DNA of 64,000 bases from Liolophura sinensis. Taxonomy: Eukaryota; Mollusca; Polyplacophora; Chitonida; Chitonidae. The notes below the pieces were generated by a model, which made no database searches, had not been told where the DNA came from, and saw nothing but the letters and a program-made list of their open reading frames with translations. Location: contig NC_088307.1 in NCBI RefSeq assembly GCF_032854445.1, positions 6,884,001 through 6,948,000 of the forward strand, in the 5' to 3' direction. Below, one piece after another: positions 23,701 to 29,112 of the stretch. The position numbers and the translations under genes are program-made. Each line of letters opens with the position of its first letter. Positions within the stretch are counted from its first letter, which is position 1.

Positions 23701-24690
23701 CCTCCTGGTAGGCCCTGTTTAATGCCAGGCTGGCCACATACCCAGCATTCTCACCCAGGAGAGACCCACTTCCTCCTCTATTACCAAGATGAACAATCTG
23801 AGGGACAGGTAGAGCCAAACACAGCTTTTAACAAAGGGCACCATTTTATAAGGCCTGAATTTATTTAAATCAAATATTTAAGTAAGCTAAACAAGTCTGA
23901 TTTCTTTACCACGCATATCCCATGAATACCATTCAACGTTGTTCTTTTCCCTATGCCTTCCCATGTTATCTTTCACCTCTTCATCTGCTTGCCGCAGCCT
24001 CATACAAGTGAAGTGCCCGGATGACCACAAGCTCACATTTGCCTAGCCATGTGTGCCTTAGATTCCTTGGTATGCTAAAAGCCACCTGCTGCAATGCGAG
24101 GGCGAGTAACTAAGTGCACATTAGGTCACAAATTGAGGGAGATGTGATGTTGGTTTGGGGCCATAATTGACTGAATAAAATTTTGTCAAACCGTACGTCA
24201 GAGCATTCTCCGACTAGCTTATTTCTCAACCTACTAGCTAGTATACTCGAATTAGAAAACAAGAGGTTACCAAGATCTATTACATACTTCACCATCTTCA
24301 AACTCTTCAATCCCATGATCAAGATCGGTGGCTTCTTCGCCCACTGAAAGTGAAAAGGGAGATAAATCTGTTAGATCTGCGCTTCACTGGCAATCTATGA
24401 ATCATATGTACTGTCATAAGAGGGCTGCTAACTGAAACGATTAAAAGCGTTTAGACGTATGTGAGAGTAGTCTGTCAAATGGCACCTTGGATCAGTCGAT
24501 GGTCCTCGGTTGGGTTTTCTTCACAATCTTCATCAATGTTCAGGGCATCTTCATCCTCACTTCCATCCAAACCGTTTTCGTCCCCTGAACCATCGTCGTA
24601 GTTCCCTTCAAGAGCCAACTGTATACGTTTAATTTCTTCTTGAAGCGTTTCTCTCTCTGAAGCAGATGTCATCGGTTCCTGCATGTCCAT
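424..24690 (-). CDS. SNAPC4: SNAPC4 (SNAP190), snRNA-activating complex subunit 4, 23 coding exons, 3' end outside window
   Basis: Largest subunit of SNAPc, the nuclear complex that binds the proximal sequence element of snRNA promoters for RNA polymerases II and III. My exon chain is in frame throughout: 24486-24690, 24288-24343, 23642-23797, 23297-23413, 21955-22033, 21454-21535, 20518-20661, 20138-20200, 19165-19263, 17631-17706, 16958-17122, 15223-15290, 14673-14755, 13591-13694, 13011-13105, 12118-12209, 11181-11296, 9889-10038, 6109-6262, 3853-4046, 2381-2678, 2002-2081, 424-1082. This gives at least 1111 residues (human about 1470). Seen: an acidic N-terminus, a conserved PYFKD motif (about 167-171), a half Myb repeat (about 351-374), then four Myb repeats (about 384-432, 438-487, 490-540, 544-592), the RhRaRbRcRd layout of this family. 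A basic tail KRRRNRPRK precedes a donor site at 423, so a final exon probably lies left of the window. Family identity is secure; the exon 9/10 junction and the exon 19 acceptor are the least certain. Confidence 0.93.
2002..2081 (-). CDS. SNAPC4: SNAPC4 coding exon 22
   Basis: Residues 866-892 (AEESCVHLDPEKRRQCEART...). Acceptor atgttttgcag, donor gtcaga. C|CG joins exon 21 in frame; ends in phase 0. Confidence 0.78.
2381..2678 (-). CDS. SNAPC4: SNAPC4 coding exon 21
   Basis: Residues 767-865, with MTVREILEVTRSIAEDRKED, a basic KKKGRKS cluster and KKHGRRRRYF at the end. Acceptor tctattctaag, donor gttagt. Without splicing at 2381 the frame stops two codons later. Confidence 0.8.
2775..2873. 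repeat. 27-bp tandem repeat, about 3.5 copies
   Basis: Units of AAGGCAATTTTTCATTTTAA plus CGACAGC in SNAPC4 intron 20, followed by a partial reverse-oriented family 1 SINE (about 2945-3025). Confidence 0.85.
3853..4046 (-). CDS. SNAPC4: SNAPC4 coding exon 20
   Basis: Residues 702-766, basic then acidic (HSTRRCIQRLKMKEKLREAV ... ELEEAEEGHDGGD). Acceptor ggttgtaccag fits phase 1 from exon 19; an AG further upstream would create a stop. Donor gtacgt, phase 0. Confidence 0.75.
4793..4912 (-). mobile_element. Family 1 SINE, truncated
   Basis: Tail (AATA-type, here reverse complemented) and 3' body with GGTGTTTTACGCCGTACTCA and the GGTGGGTGGAAACCGGGCAG block. It lacks the tRNA head, as expected for 5' truncation. 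Confidence 0.8.
4985..5995. mobile_element. Possible ~1-kb non-autonomous DNA element with AT-rich GATATC/GAATTC ends
   Basis: AT-rich blocks rich in GATATC and GAATTC words (4985-5060 and 5815-5990) bracket about 750 bp of distinct, less AT-rich sequence that includes the acidic ORF remnant. The inverted similarity of the ends is partial. Confidence 0.3.
5381..5524 (-). pseudogene. Acidic N-terminal ORF remnant inside an intron, possibly from a DNA transposon
   Basis: ATG at 5524 starts MADSSTDDDFEGFMNIDI, then a stop (5468-5470), then the same frame continues acidic (SDISVSDVSSDIEESSD) to 5381. Upstream on the same strand are a CCAAT-type box and a TATA-like GATAAAAAG. Acidic DDFEGF starts are seen on some transposase ORFs (recollection). 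No transposase core was found. Confidence 0.3.
6109..6262 (-). CDS. SNAPC4: SNAPC4 coding exon 19 (start uncertain)
   Basis: Residues 651-701, including YKPNKTERRDLAVLVQCSSL and FYDYLRQQKDRQA. Donor gtactg, phase 1. The only phase-compatible acceptor I see is ttttaaag at 6263, which has a poor pyrimidine tract, so the 5' limit could move. Confidence 0.66.
6548..6695 (-). mobile_element. Diverged family 1 SINE fragment
   Basis: TTATTTGATTGTTGCTTAAT followed by GGGTGGAGGAAACCGG and a CAGGGAAAACCACTGACC block: an old, diverged copy in reverse orientation. Confidence 0.5.
6905..7050 (+). mobile_element. MITE-like repeat family M1, partial
   Basis: Shares TTCGCATGTTTG, AGCATATTCTGA and GAAGCCCTGAAACTGACCAA with the copies at 14212, 26735, 41704 and 46491. 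Confidence 0.5.
8755..9090. repeat. Degenerate ~130-bp tandem repeat, about 3 copies
   Basis: Each unit carries a GGTTACCATGACA-like block, a GGACAAATGTG-like block, and a TTTCTATTTATATAGT-like block, in SNAPC4 intron 18. Confidence 0.6.
9775..9835. repeat. Short tandem repeat (AACAACTGGGCCCAATA-like), 3 copies
   Basis: Three ~20-bp units, 55 bp past the exon 18 donor of SNAPC4. Confidence 0.75.
9889..10038 (-). CDS. SNAPC4: SNAPC4 coding exon 18
   Basis: Residues 601-650, beginning EETREFLLGRPPNIVLRSLQ; no named domain. Acceptor atttgtttag, donor gtaagt; 50 codons, phase 0. Its frame agrees with exon 17 and its codon use is coding-like. Confidence 0.82.
10541..10571. repeat. Homopolymer T31
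   Basis: Uninterrupted run of 31 T in SNAPC4 intron 17. It may be a residual SINE or LINE tail, and its length may be unreliable in assembly. Confidence 0.95.
11181..11296 (-). CDS. SNAPC4: SNAPC4 coding exon 17, Myb repeat Rd end
   Basis: Residues 562-600, ARVAQQMTGRTNSQIRKRYN is a textbook Myb recognition helix. The usual second-helix Trp is replaced (NSCARV) and the loop is short. Acceptor catctgttcag, donor gtgagt. A SINE ends 36 bp upstream of this acceptor. Confidence 0.93.
11344..11700 (-). mobile_element. Family 2 SINE, full length, with perfect 12-bp target-site duplication
   Basis: Flanked by identical TAATCCAAATGA at 11332-11343 and 11701-11712. Read on the minus strand, the head is GATAGCACAGTTGGTAGAGC (tRNA A-box type). 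The tail end is the GAGTGAGTGCTTGGGGTTTA block. It lies in SNAPC4 intron 16, 36 bp upstream of the exon 17 acceptor. Confidence 0.93.
12118..12209 (-). CDS. SNAPC4: SNAPC4 coding exon 16, Rc end and Rd start
   Basis: Residues 531-561, WSKALNPSIRLGQWSYDEDK then LLLTLMKK. The second W..DEDKLL starts repeat Rd. Acceptor tttgttag, donor gtaaga, phase 1. Confidence 0.92.
12792..12872 (-). mobile_element. Family 1 SINE head fragment
   Basis: Contains AGCCAGCATGAGCTGGACTT, the B-box region GAACTCACAGCGACTGC, and GAGAGGCTCCCGGGCC, in SNAPC4 intron 15. Confidence 0.75.
13011..13105 (-). CDS. SNAPC4: SNAPC4 coding exon 15, Myb repeat Rc
   Basis: Residues 500-530, LLLTQIHKYGPQHWALIADA and VPNRTSRNVGER: helices 2 and 3 of repeat Rc. 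Acceptor gttgtgtttcag, donor gtgagt, phase 2. Confidence 0.93.
13336..13565. repeat. 115-bp tandem duplication, 2 copies
   Basis: Two almost identical 115-bp copies starting GAATAGTTGCATAAATGACT. The array ends 25 bp before the exon 14 donor of SNAPC4; near-identity implies a recent origin. Confidence 0.93.
13591..13694 (-). CDS. SNAPC4: SNAPC4 coding exon 14, Rb end and Rc start
   Basis: Residues 465-499. SFYMEDKSASSCQIRYNQ matches the human YYMEGRDSMQLIYRW stretch; KRGRWSADEDA begins repeat Rc. Acceptor catttctttcag, donor gtaaga, phase 0. Tandem repeats flank this exon on both sides. Confidence 0.93.
13705..13858. repeat. GCAAAAGTGAAAGCTGA-type minisatellite
   Basis: About eight degenerate ~17-19-bp units. 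On the gene strand they read as CTTTCACTTTTG pyrimidine runs directly upstream of the exon 14 acceptor of SNAPC4. Confidence 0.85.
14212..14427 (-). mobile_element. MITE-like repeat family M1
   Basis: About 215 bp with matches to copies at 41704 and 46491: TGCAATTTATGCA, TTGGCCAGTTTCAGGGTT, AATGCCTTAAGAGTATGCTT. The ends carry imperfect inverted copies of the M1 terminus. Confidence 0.55.
14673..14755 (-). CDS. SNAPC4: SNAPC4 coding exon 13, Myb repeat Rb
   Basis: Residues 437-464, TWTPEEEALLLEVVATCRMG then NNIPW: first helices of repeat Rb with the typical W..EEE start. Acceptor tttgtgtcag, donor gtgagt, phase 1. Confidence 0.93.
15223..15290 (-). CDS. SNAPC4: SNAPC4 coding exon 12, end of Myb repeat Ra
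   Basis: Residues 415-436, TNRTPFQCLQHYEIKLNTSS: the recognition helix of repeat Ra (R-T-P-F-Q-C pattern). Acceptor gtctctttcag, donor gtgaga, ends in phase 2. Confidence 0.93.
15452..15702 (+). mobile_element. Family 1 SINE, full length, with 9-bp target-site duplication
   Basis: Head GTGGCTCAGTCGGTTAGCGC is a tRNA A box; GAGTTCAAGTCC is B-box-like. The tail is AATAAATAAAT. Flanked by CATTTTATA at 15440-15448 and 15703-15711. Used here as the reference copy of the family. Confidence 0.95.
16013..16255 (-). mobile_element. Family 2 SINE, 5'-truncated, with 12-bp target-site duplication
   Basis: Identical TAAAATATATGG at 16001-16012 and 16256-16267. It matches the 11344 copy from GAGTGAGTGCTTGGGGTTTA to GTCTTAGGTGTGACTCGA but lacks the tRNA head. 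Confidence 0.93.
16715..16915 (-). mobile_element. Family 1 SINE, 5'-truncated, with 14-bp target-site duplication
   Basis: ACCTGCCATTTCTT repeats at 16701-16714 and 16916-16929. A T-run marks the tail; the body runs to the B-box region and the A box is missing. It ends just 43 bp from the exon 11 donor of SNAPC4. Confidence 0.93.
16958..17122 (-). CDS. SNAPC4: SNAPC4 coding exon 11, half Myb repeat end and first full Myb repeat
   Basis: Residues 360-414. FDGRWDSVACQQMWTN ends the half repeat; SKWLKEENDKLLKLVNKYN and NWPKIAQELG form helices 1 and 2 of repeat Ra. Acceptor gttgtgtag, donor gtgagt; 55 codons, phase 0. Confidence 0.93.
17631..17706 (-). CDS. SNAPC4: SNAPC4 coding exon 10, start of half Myb repeat
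   Basis: Residues 334-359 (SLSETALLKEMDPQKIDWLK...), matching the human ALL...DW.KIS segment. The acceptor tttttttttgtag is strong; a second AG lies 11 nt further in. A (CA)n(TA)n microsatellite lies just upstream of the pyrimidine tract. Donor gtactc, phase 0. Confidence 0.82.
17733..17790. repeat. (TA)n(CA)n compound microsatellite
   Basis: About 20 TA units then 7 CA units, just upstream of the pyrimidine tract of the exon 10 acceptor in SNAPC4. Confidence 0.95.
18430..18545 (-). mobile_element. Diverged family 1 SINE fragment
   Basis: TTTATTTGATTGATATCTAG, CTCACACTCAGGAATTTTTG and ACAGATGGAAGAAACCCGAG show the family order in a diverged state. Confidence 0.45.
19165..19263 (-). CDS. SNAPC4: SNAPC4 coding exon 9
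   Basis: Residues 301-333, a charged helix (KKERQAELKEAQKFEKEV...). Acceptor attttttcag. I chose donor gtgtgt at 19164 because it joins the strong exon 10 acceptor and restores the family's ALL segment without extra residues. An alternative donor, gtaatt at 19135, paired with a weaker exon 10 acceptor, would add about six residues. Confidence 0.72.
19453..19660. repeat. 54-bp tandem repeat, about 4 copies
   Basis: GACCAGAGCAATAATGACAG units starting at 19453, 19507, 19561 and 19617, in SNAPC4 intron 8. Confidence 0.92.
20138..20200 (-). CDS. SNAPC4: SNAPC4 coding exon 8
   Basis: Residues 280-300, Lys/Glu-rich (EDEEEKHKKQKVPKDSSREK). Acceptor ttattccag, donor gtaagt. Phases 2 to 2 keep the frame between exons 7 and 9. 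Confidence 0.82.
20518..20661 (-). CDS. SNAPC4: SNAPC4 coding exon 7, acidic
   Basis: Residues 232-279. After KEIEMEKLCAAQKATEEC comes a long Glu/Asp run (MEDEEENDEDDEENEEDIS). Acceptor gaattgtag, donor gtgagt, ends in phase 2. The acidic stretch looks lineage-specific. Confidence 0.85.
21454..21535 (-). CDS. SNAPC4: SNAPC4 coding exon 6
   Basis: Residues 205-231 (WKSSHKESLKKAVLNDAREK...). The split Trp codon T|GG matches the conserved WKS of the family. Acceptor gtgaacag, donor gtgaga, ends in phase 2. Confidence 0.88.
21955..22033 (-). CDS. SNAPC4: SNAPC4 coding exon 5
   Basis: Residues 179-204, starting YPPSNEDVRLKCARAEV, which lines up with the PPSNED segment after PYFKD in the human protein. 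Acceptor ctgttttggcag, donor gtaagt, ends in phase 1. Confidence 0.88.
22160..22440. mobile_element. Two family 1 SINE pieces in head-to-head arrangement
   Basis: A plus-strand 3' piece (about 22160-22235) is followed directly by a nearly complete minus-strand copy (about 22236-22432) lacking the A box; the tails meet at an ATTTATTT run. Confidence 0.8.
23297..23413 (-). CDS. SNAPC4: SNAPC4 coding exon 4
   Basis: Residues 140-178, including the conserved SVPYFKD motif near the exon end. Acceptor gattaccag, donor gtaagt; 39 codons, phase 0 on both sides. Confidence 0.9.
23642..23797 (-). CDS. SNAPC4: SNAPC4 coding exon 3
   Basis: Residues 88-139. Holds NRAYQEVIKDCLKRIEDLL, matching the conserved N-terminal helix of the family. 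Acceptor ctgtccctcag, donor gtatgt; exactly 52 codons, phase 0 on both sides. Confidence 0.9.
24288..24343 (-). CDS. SNAPC4: SNAPC4 coding exon 2
   Basis: Residues 69-87 (VGEEATDLDHGIEEFEDGE). Acceptor cactttcag, donor gtatgt. Acidic continuation of exon 1; ends in phase 0. Confidence 0.8.
24486..24690 (-). CDS. SNAPC4: SNAPC4 coding exon 1
   Basis: Residues 1-68, starting MDMQEPMTSASERETLQ; the second half is strongly acidic (GSEDEDALNIDEDCEE). The ATG at 24690 is preceded by two upstream ORFs. The donor is CCAAG followed by gtgcca, which is weak, but splicing there makes codon G|TG and joins exon 2 in frame. Confidence 0.8.
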
Positions 24691-24710
24691 AGTGATCTAA
24701 AACTTTCCAT
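24669..24710 (-). promoter_or_regulatory. Upstream ORF 2 overlapping the SNAPC4 start
   Basis: ATG at 24710 begins MESFRSLWTCRNR in a different frame, ending past the main ATG at 24690. An overlapping uORF of this kind usually lowers initiation at the main start. Confidence 0.4.
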
Positions 24711-24719
24711 GCAGTTCAG

Positions 24720-24764
24720 TCAATTAAACGTCTCTCGCTTCCCGCGACATGTTGACGTCGCCAT
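24720..24764 (-). promoter_or_regulatory. Upstream ORF 1 in SNAPC4 5' leader
   Basis: ATG at 24764 in a strong context (A at -3, G at +4) opens a 14-codon ORF, MATSTCRGKRETFN, ending TGA at 24720, 30 nt before the main start. Its ATGGCG also matches a YY1-type site. It counts as a uORF only if transcription starts upstream of 24764. Confidence 0.5.
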
Positions 24765-25004
24765 TTTGCTCTAGCAGTAGACGGATTCGTTCAACGATAA
24801 ATTCAGGGGCCTGGCGTGTAAGAAGTGAACAAGAAAACGCTGAGATGAGTGAGACTTTTCACAAATTTATAATCTTCCATGCTGAAATGCTTGCAATCTG
24901 TCTGAAATATGATTTATGCTAGGCAACGTTGAAATATCGAAAATAATTTCCACATATGAAATGCCGCATAACCCCTAAAATTGTCCTAAATGGTAAAGTC
25001 TTTC

Positions 25005-25040
25005 ATCTCGCCGAGTCTCGCGAGCTTTGTCCGGCGAGAT
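25005..25040. promoter_or_regulatory. CpG-rich promoter core with TCTCGCGAG motif inside a palindrome
   Basis: TCTCGCGAG (25016-25024) matches nine of ten bases of the TCTCGCGAGA element of many metazoan housekeeping promoters. It lies between perfect 8-bp inverted arms ATCTCGCC (25005-25012) and GGCGAGAT (25033-25040). The local CpG density stands out from AT-rich surroundings, between two divergent genes. Confidence 0.5.
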
Positions 25041-25049
25041 TGTGTCTTG

Positions 25050-25210
25050 TGGTTTAGAAGTGCACGTAGTTGCTGTCCGATTTTAAGCGTAAAACCTCTG
25101 AGTTGTATTGAATTTTATTGAACTGACAGACGAATGGAAGATTGTACCAAAGTGCCAGTTATATATCCAAGTCTGTGGTGAAGTGCACAGTTCGTCTACA
25201 CACAATCTAG
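25050..25210 (+). other. Candidate non-coding first exon of TSC1
   Basis: Sequence just downstream of the promoter motif ends at 25210 in AATCTAG followed by gtaacg, a usable donor. No convincing coding frame. The start is approximate. Assignment to TSC1 is inference: it is the nearest downstream plus-strand gene. Confidence 0.3.
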
Positions 25211-25422
25211 GTAACGAAACAACAACTTTTGACAGCTGTCTAAAATCGGTGATGCAATGTCGTTTGTGCTATATTTAAACATTGCATTATAATATAATAC
25301 ATAGTATAAAGTATCCCCCTCCCCTTCAGCAGTTCATTGCTCATATTAATTATGATTGTCTAAAATCATATTTATGAATAATATAGATAACAGAGCAAGC
25401 TCTTGTTAACAAGTAAAACTGT

Positions 25423-25683
25423 TTACTTTTGTGTTTGGTGGCAGAAATGTTTGCTTACAACATACGGACACCAGGTTTCAAAAGACTGTGTGCCAGACAC
25501 ATACACCTCCTCAGCCGAACACATCGTGTTTTCTGCAGACTGTGAATGACCCCATGCGTGGTCCCAGCTTAACTTTGGCGATGCAACTTGTTTAGTTGTT
25601 CGGGATAAGCCTACATAGACAGTAAGCCATTGCTCACAGTCTTGATAGAAATCATTGACAGCTGTATTAATTGCATTAGACAT
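25423..25683 (-). CDS. Unrecognised 86-residue ORF in the intergenic zone
   Basis: Open frame of 86 residues starting MSNAINTAVNDFYQDCEQWL, with mixed composition, six cysteines and four tryptophans, not repeat-derived as far as I can tell. I do not recognise it and see no clear promoter or partner exon. It may be a chance frame or a remnant. Confidence 0.2.
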   Translation of the reverse strand: MSNAINTAVNDFYQDCEQWLTVYVGLSRTTKQVASPKLSWDHAWGHSQSAENTMCSAEEVYVSGTQSFETWCPYVVSKHFCHQTQK

Positions 25684-26376
25684 AGCTATAATATTTGAAA
25701 TGTTTAGGTGTACATGTATATGAGCATAGCCAAGTCACCGAGTATTTGTGTGTGTGGTTTGATTTCAACCTCTGGGTCTTGCCGCAGAAAAGATCAGCTG
25801 TTCAGTATAGTTCTCTCAAGGACCAATGAAATTGTAGACACAACCGCTGGTGTTCACTCAGGCAGAACCATGAATCATATATATATATACCCACATCTTG
25901 AATGTCAGCTCTGTACTTACCAACTTGAGTCTTTATTAATTTCAATGATTTCATGTCTTACAATAGTCATAATAATATTCTGAGTTTATTATTATTTTTT
26001 TTATGAGACATTTACCTTTAGCGTGACTATATGCTGTCACATCAGTATAAATTGGAAGCTATGAAGTATTAGATGACCTTGGATATTTGCACAAGTACAC
26101 TGTAGTACTGTGCTTCAACATGCACCAGGCAGGTCTTATCTTATCCTATTTTTGTATATAAGTACATGTTAAGGTATATTTTGATAGTCATAGTGTTTTA
26201 TTTTCTTTAATGAGACATTCATGTTTAGCATGACTGTGCATGTGCTGTGGGTTTACATGTAGCGTTAATTTGTAAGATACAGTGTACATGTATGTTGAGA
26301 AGATGACCGTGAACATTTGCTTGGGTAGTGTCATTGACCATGCACCTGGCAGGTTATATCTTGTCCTATACATGTA

Positions 26377-26427
26377 TTGTGTGTGTGTGTGTGGGTGTGT
26401 GGGTGTGTGTGTGTATATATATATATG
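26377..26427. repeat. (GT)n(TA)n microsatellite
   Basis: GTGTGTGTGTGTGGGTGTGT followed by TATATATATA. Confidence 0.9.
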
Positions 26428-26640
26428 TTTCCTCCCATCATAATGCTGGCCACCATCGTATAAGTGGAAGGGGCCTCCGTGGCTCAGTTGGTTAGCGCAA
26501 TGACCCTGGAGCCTCTCACCAATGCGATCGCTGTGAGTTCAAGTCCAGCTCATGCTGGCTTCCTCTCCAGCCGTACGTGGGAAGGTCTGCCAGCAACCTG
26601 CGGATGGTCGTGGGTTTCCCCGGGTTCTGCCCGAAATACT
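26427..26640 (+). mobile_element. Family 1 SINE, rearranged
   Basis: A 3' fragment (CATAATGCTGGCCACCATCG) comes first, then a head with GTGGCTCAGTTGGTTAGCGC and a B box, ending at GTTTCCCCGGGTTCTGCCCG. It looks like two partial insertions. Confidence 0.8.
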
Positions 26641-26734
26641 TCCTTGGACATTTTCTCAAGCACTACCGTTCACCATGCAGGTCATGTCTTGTCCTATGTT
26701 ATACATAAATAGTTTGTGAAGTGGTTTTATTCAG

Positions 26735-26905
26735 GCATATTCTGGAAACATTATTCTTTGTTGACTTATAAAGCTGCACTTTTTGTGGAGCCCTGAAATT
26801 GGCTAATCCAACCAATGTAAATTTGTATCCAGAATCAAATCAAAAATGTGGATAAATTGCACTTAATGTTGCTCTTTCATATGCGCAAAAGGTTGAGGAA
26901 AATTA
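26735..26905 (+). mobile_element. MITE-like repeat family M1
   Basis: TTCAGGCATATTCTGGAAAC, GGAGCCCTGAAATTGGCTAA and TTGCTCTTTCATATGC match the other M1 copies. Confidence 0.5.
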
Positions 26906-27404
26906 ACGTACATGTGTCTTTCAATAATCATAGTGTTTTGTTTCTTTATTAACAAGGTATTCGTGATTAGCTATACACCGCGAGTACGTGTTTAGAGATA
27001 TGGTGTTGATAATGTCCCTGGATATTTGCTCAACCACTGTCATTCAGAACGCACCAGGCAGGTCATATGTTGTCCAACATTATGTATAAATATACATGTA
27101 TCTACTTTGGGACAAAAAAAAAGCCTTGTTGCTTTGACAGCATATACATAGAAATTAATTGAGCCCTTGATGAAAGAAAACATTACCTGGATAACTTCAG
27201 TTTTGCTGAGTCACTACTCTTGTGGGTTTGGTAGTTTTGGAGGTTTTCTGTTGTTGCATTGGACAAAATCTAATCAGACTGAAAGCATTGGGAGTGAATG
27301 CTGTAACAATAGACATAACTGACAGTTGTTGTAGTATGTTAAGATAACAGGACAGCAGTGTCAAACATGTAAGAACAAACATGCTTGTCTATTAAATAAA
27401 TTAC

Positions 27405-27525
27405 TGTAGTTCTTTGTACAGTATTTGTTCAAGCATATTCTGAAGGCATCATTCTATGATGTTTTTGTCTCCAAAATCAAATTTAAAATGTGCATAAATT
27501 GTGCCGAAAATTGAGCATATGAGAA
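27405..27525 (+). mobile_element. MITE-like repeat family M1, partial
   Basis: TTCAAGCATATTCTGAAGGC and TTTGTCTCCAAAATCAAATT match M1; the middle part is deleted. Confidence 0.5.
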
Positions 27526-27782
27526 AAGGTCTTTTAGGGTGTAATACAGTATGGCATTTTAAAGGTCATGATGTGAGATTGTTGTCTGATGCTCTAATTT
27601 ATATGCACGTATACAAGCAGAGAATTATCGTGTTTGTGACAGAGTAACAATGAAAATGCGACAAACAATCAAGTCACTATCAACCAACATGTCACAGGTT
27701 GTGACAAAGTACAAACTCGTGTTAACAGTTGTGTTTGCTTTGTGGAGATATTTCGGAACATATAAATCTACCCATGCTCCAG

Positions 27783-28055
27783 GGGGCCTCCATGGCTCAG
27801 TCGGTTAGCGCACTAGCACAGCGTAATGACCCAGGAGCCTCTCACCAATATGGTCGCTATGAGATCAAGTCCAGCTCATGCTGGCTTCATCTCCGGCCAT
27901 AAGTGGGAAGGTCGGTCAGCAACCTGCGGATGGTCATGGGTTCCTCCCGGGCTGTGCCTGGTTTCCACCCACCATAATGCTGGCCACCGTCATATAAGTG
28001 AAATATTCTTGAGTACGGCGTAAAACACCAATCAAATAAATAAATAAATAAACCT
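27783..28055 (+). mobile_element. Family 1 SINE, full length, with 9-bp target-site duplication
   Basis: ATGCTCCAG at 27774-27782 and 28056-28064. Complete A box, B-box region, body and AATAAATAAATAAAT tail. Confidence 0.93.
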
Positions 28056-28396
28056 ATGCTCCAGTGACCGGCGTTTGGCCTCATTCCCAGTGGTCTGTTT
28101 CTCAATGTGCAGTCACAAATGTACCAATTACGGACTGATTTCTCAAAATGTGCTCTTCTCAGATTCTTGTATGTCTTGAAGAGTGAGGCCAGGATAAGGT
28201 ATAATATGGGAAGTGTGTGTGTGTGTGTTTCAACTTAAGTATGTGATCACAAGGCTCTATACAGGGTATGTGACCTTGGACAAGTAACAGTTCACTCTAA
28301 AGTACACAGTCTTCCCATGTACGCTTTTTTTCTCCAAATACGCGGATCTGCATATAAGTCAAAGAAAACAGTGAAATAAAGTATATATCAAATGAG

Positions 28397-28580
28397 TACG
28401 TGGGAAGGTCTGCCACCAACCTGTGGATGGTCGTGGGTTTCCCCTGGGCTCATAGGAAGGTTGCCAGCAACCTGCAGATGGTCATGGGTTTCCTTCAGAC
28501 TCCATAATGCTGGCTGTTCTTGTACATGTGTGAGGGAATTACACTTTCCTGCTGAGTACAGCATAAGACTCCATTCAAAT
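28397..28580 (+). mobile_element. Family 1 SINE body fragments
   Basis: Two consecutive copies of the CAACCTG.GGATGGTC.TGGG block, then CATAATGCTGGC and a degenerate tail. No head. Confidence 0.6.
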
Positions 28581-29031
28581 AAAAAGATACGTAAAGACAG
28601 GAAGAGAGGGCCTTACAAATACACAGCGTGCTAGCAGTCAGTCTTGCCTCACTGCTGTGGATGCGTGATAGCATGTGGGCCCAGAAGCAGGACACCTGGC
28701 ACCTTTCATGGTGTACATAGTGCCTATATACACATAGAAGTAGAATATGGTCATCACCATGGGAACCTGATACATACAGTACTGGTACCTTTCTAAGTTA
28801 TGTACCTACATGCAACTTGCATTTTGTGAAACAGGCCCTTAAGTTTGATCAGGTCAAATGTGTATGTACAGCTACCAAAGGTTTTTCTTCCCCTTAACAA
28901 TCATTGCTAGGTTTGAGTCTGATGCCGTATTGTCCTGGATTTCATCATTGTAATCCTGTCTTTCTGGTTTTCTAAAGAAATAAATTAAATGCATAGACTT
29001 CAACTGTTTATTACGAATGTCAATGTTACAG

Positions 29032-29112
29032 GATCAACACAAGTTTTGTTTCCTTGAGGCCATCCAGTGCACAGTCACTGCCTAGATATGGCGGCTTTGG
29101 CATCTCTCCGAG
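29032..29112 (+). other. Candidate 5' exon of TSC1 carrying a 9-residue uORF
   Basis: An 81-nt segment bounded by acceptor aatgttacag and donor gtgagt. It contains ATGGCGGCTTTGG at 29088. Spliced to 30503, the frame reads MAALASLRG and then stops, so it would act as an upstream ORF and not an alternative N-terminus. Confidence 0.4.

Larger units (their letters stand above)
25990..27110. repeat. ~200-bp degenerate tandem repeats interrupted by SINE and MITE copies
   Basis: About four units share TCATAGTGTTTT, GAGACATT, GGATATTTGC, CACCAGGCAGGTC and TTGTCCTA. One unit is split by a family 1 SINE (26427-26640) and an M1 copy. Confidence 0.55.
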
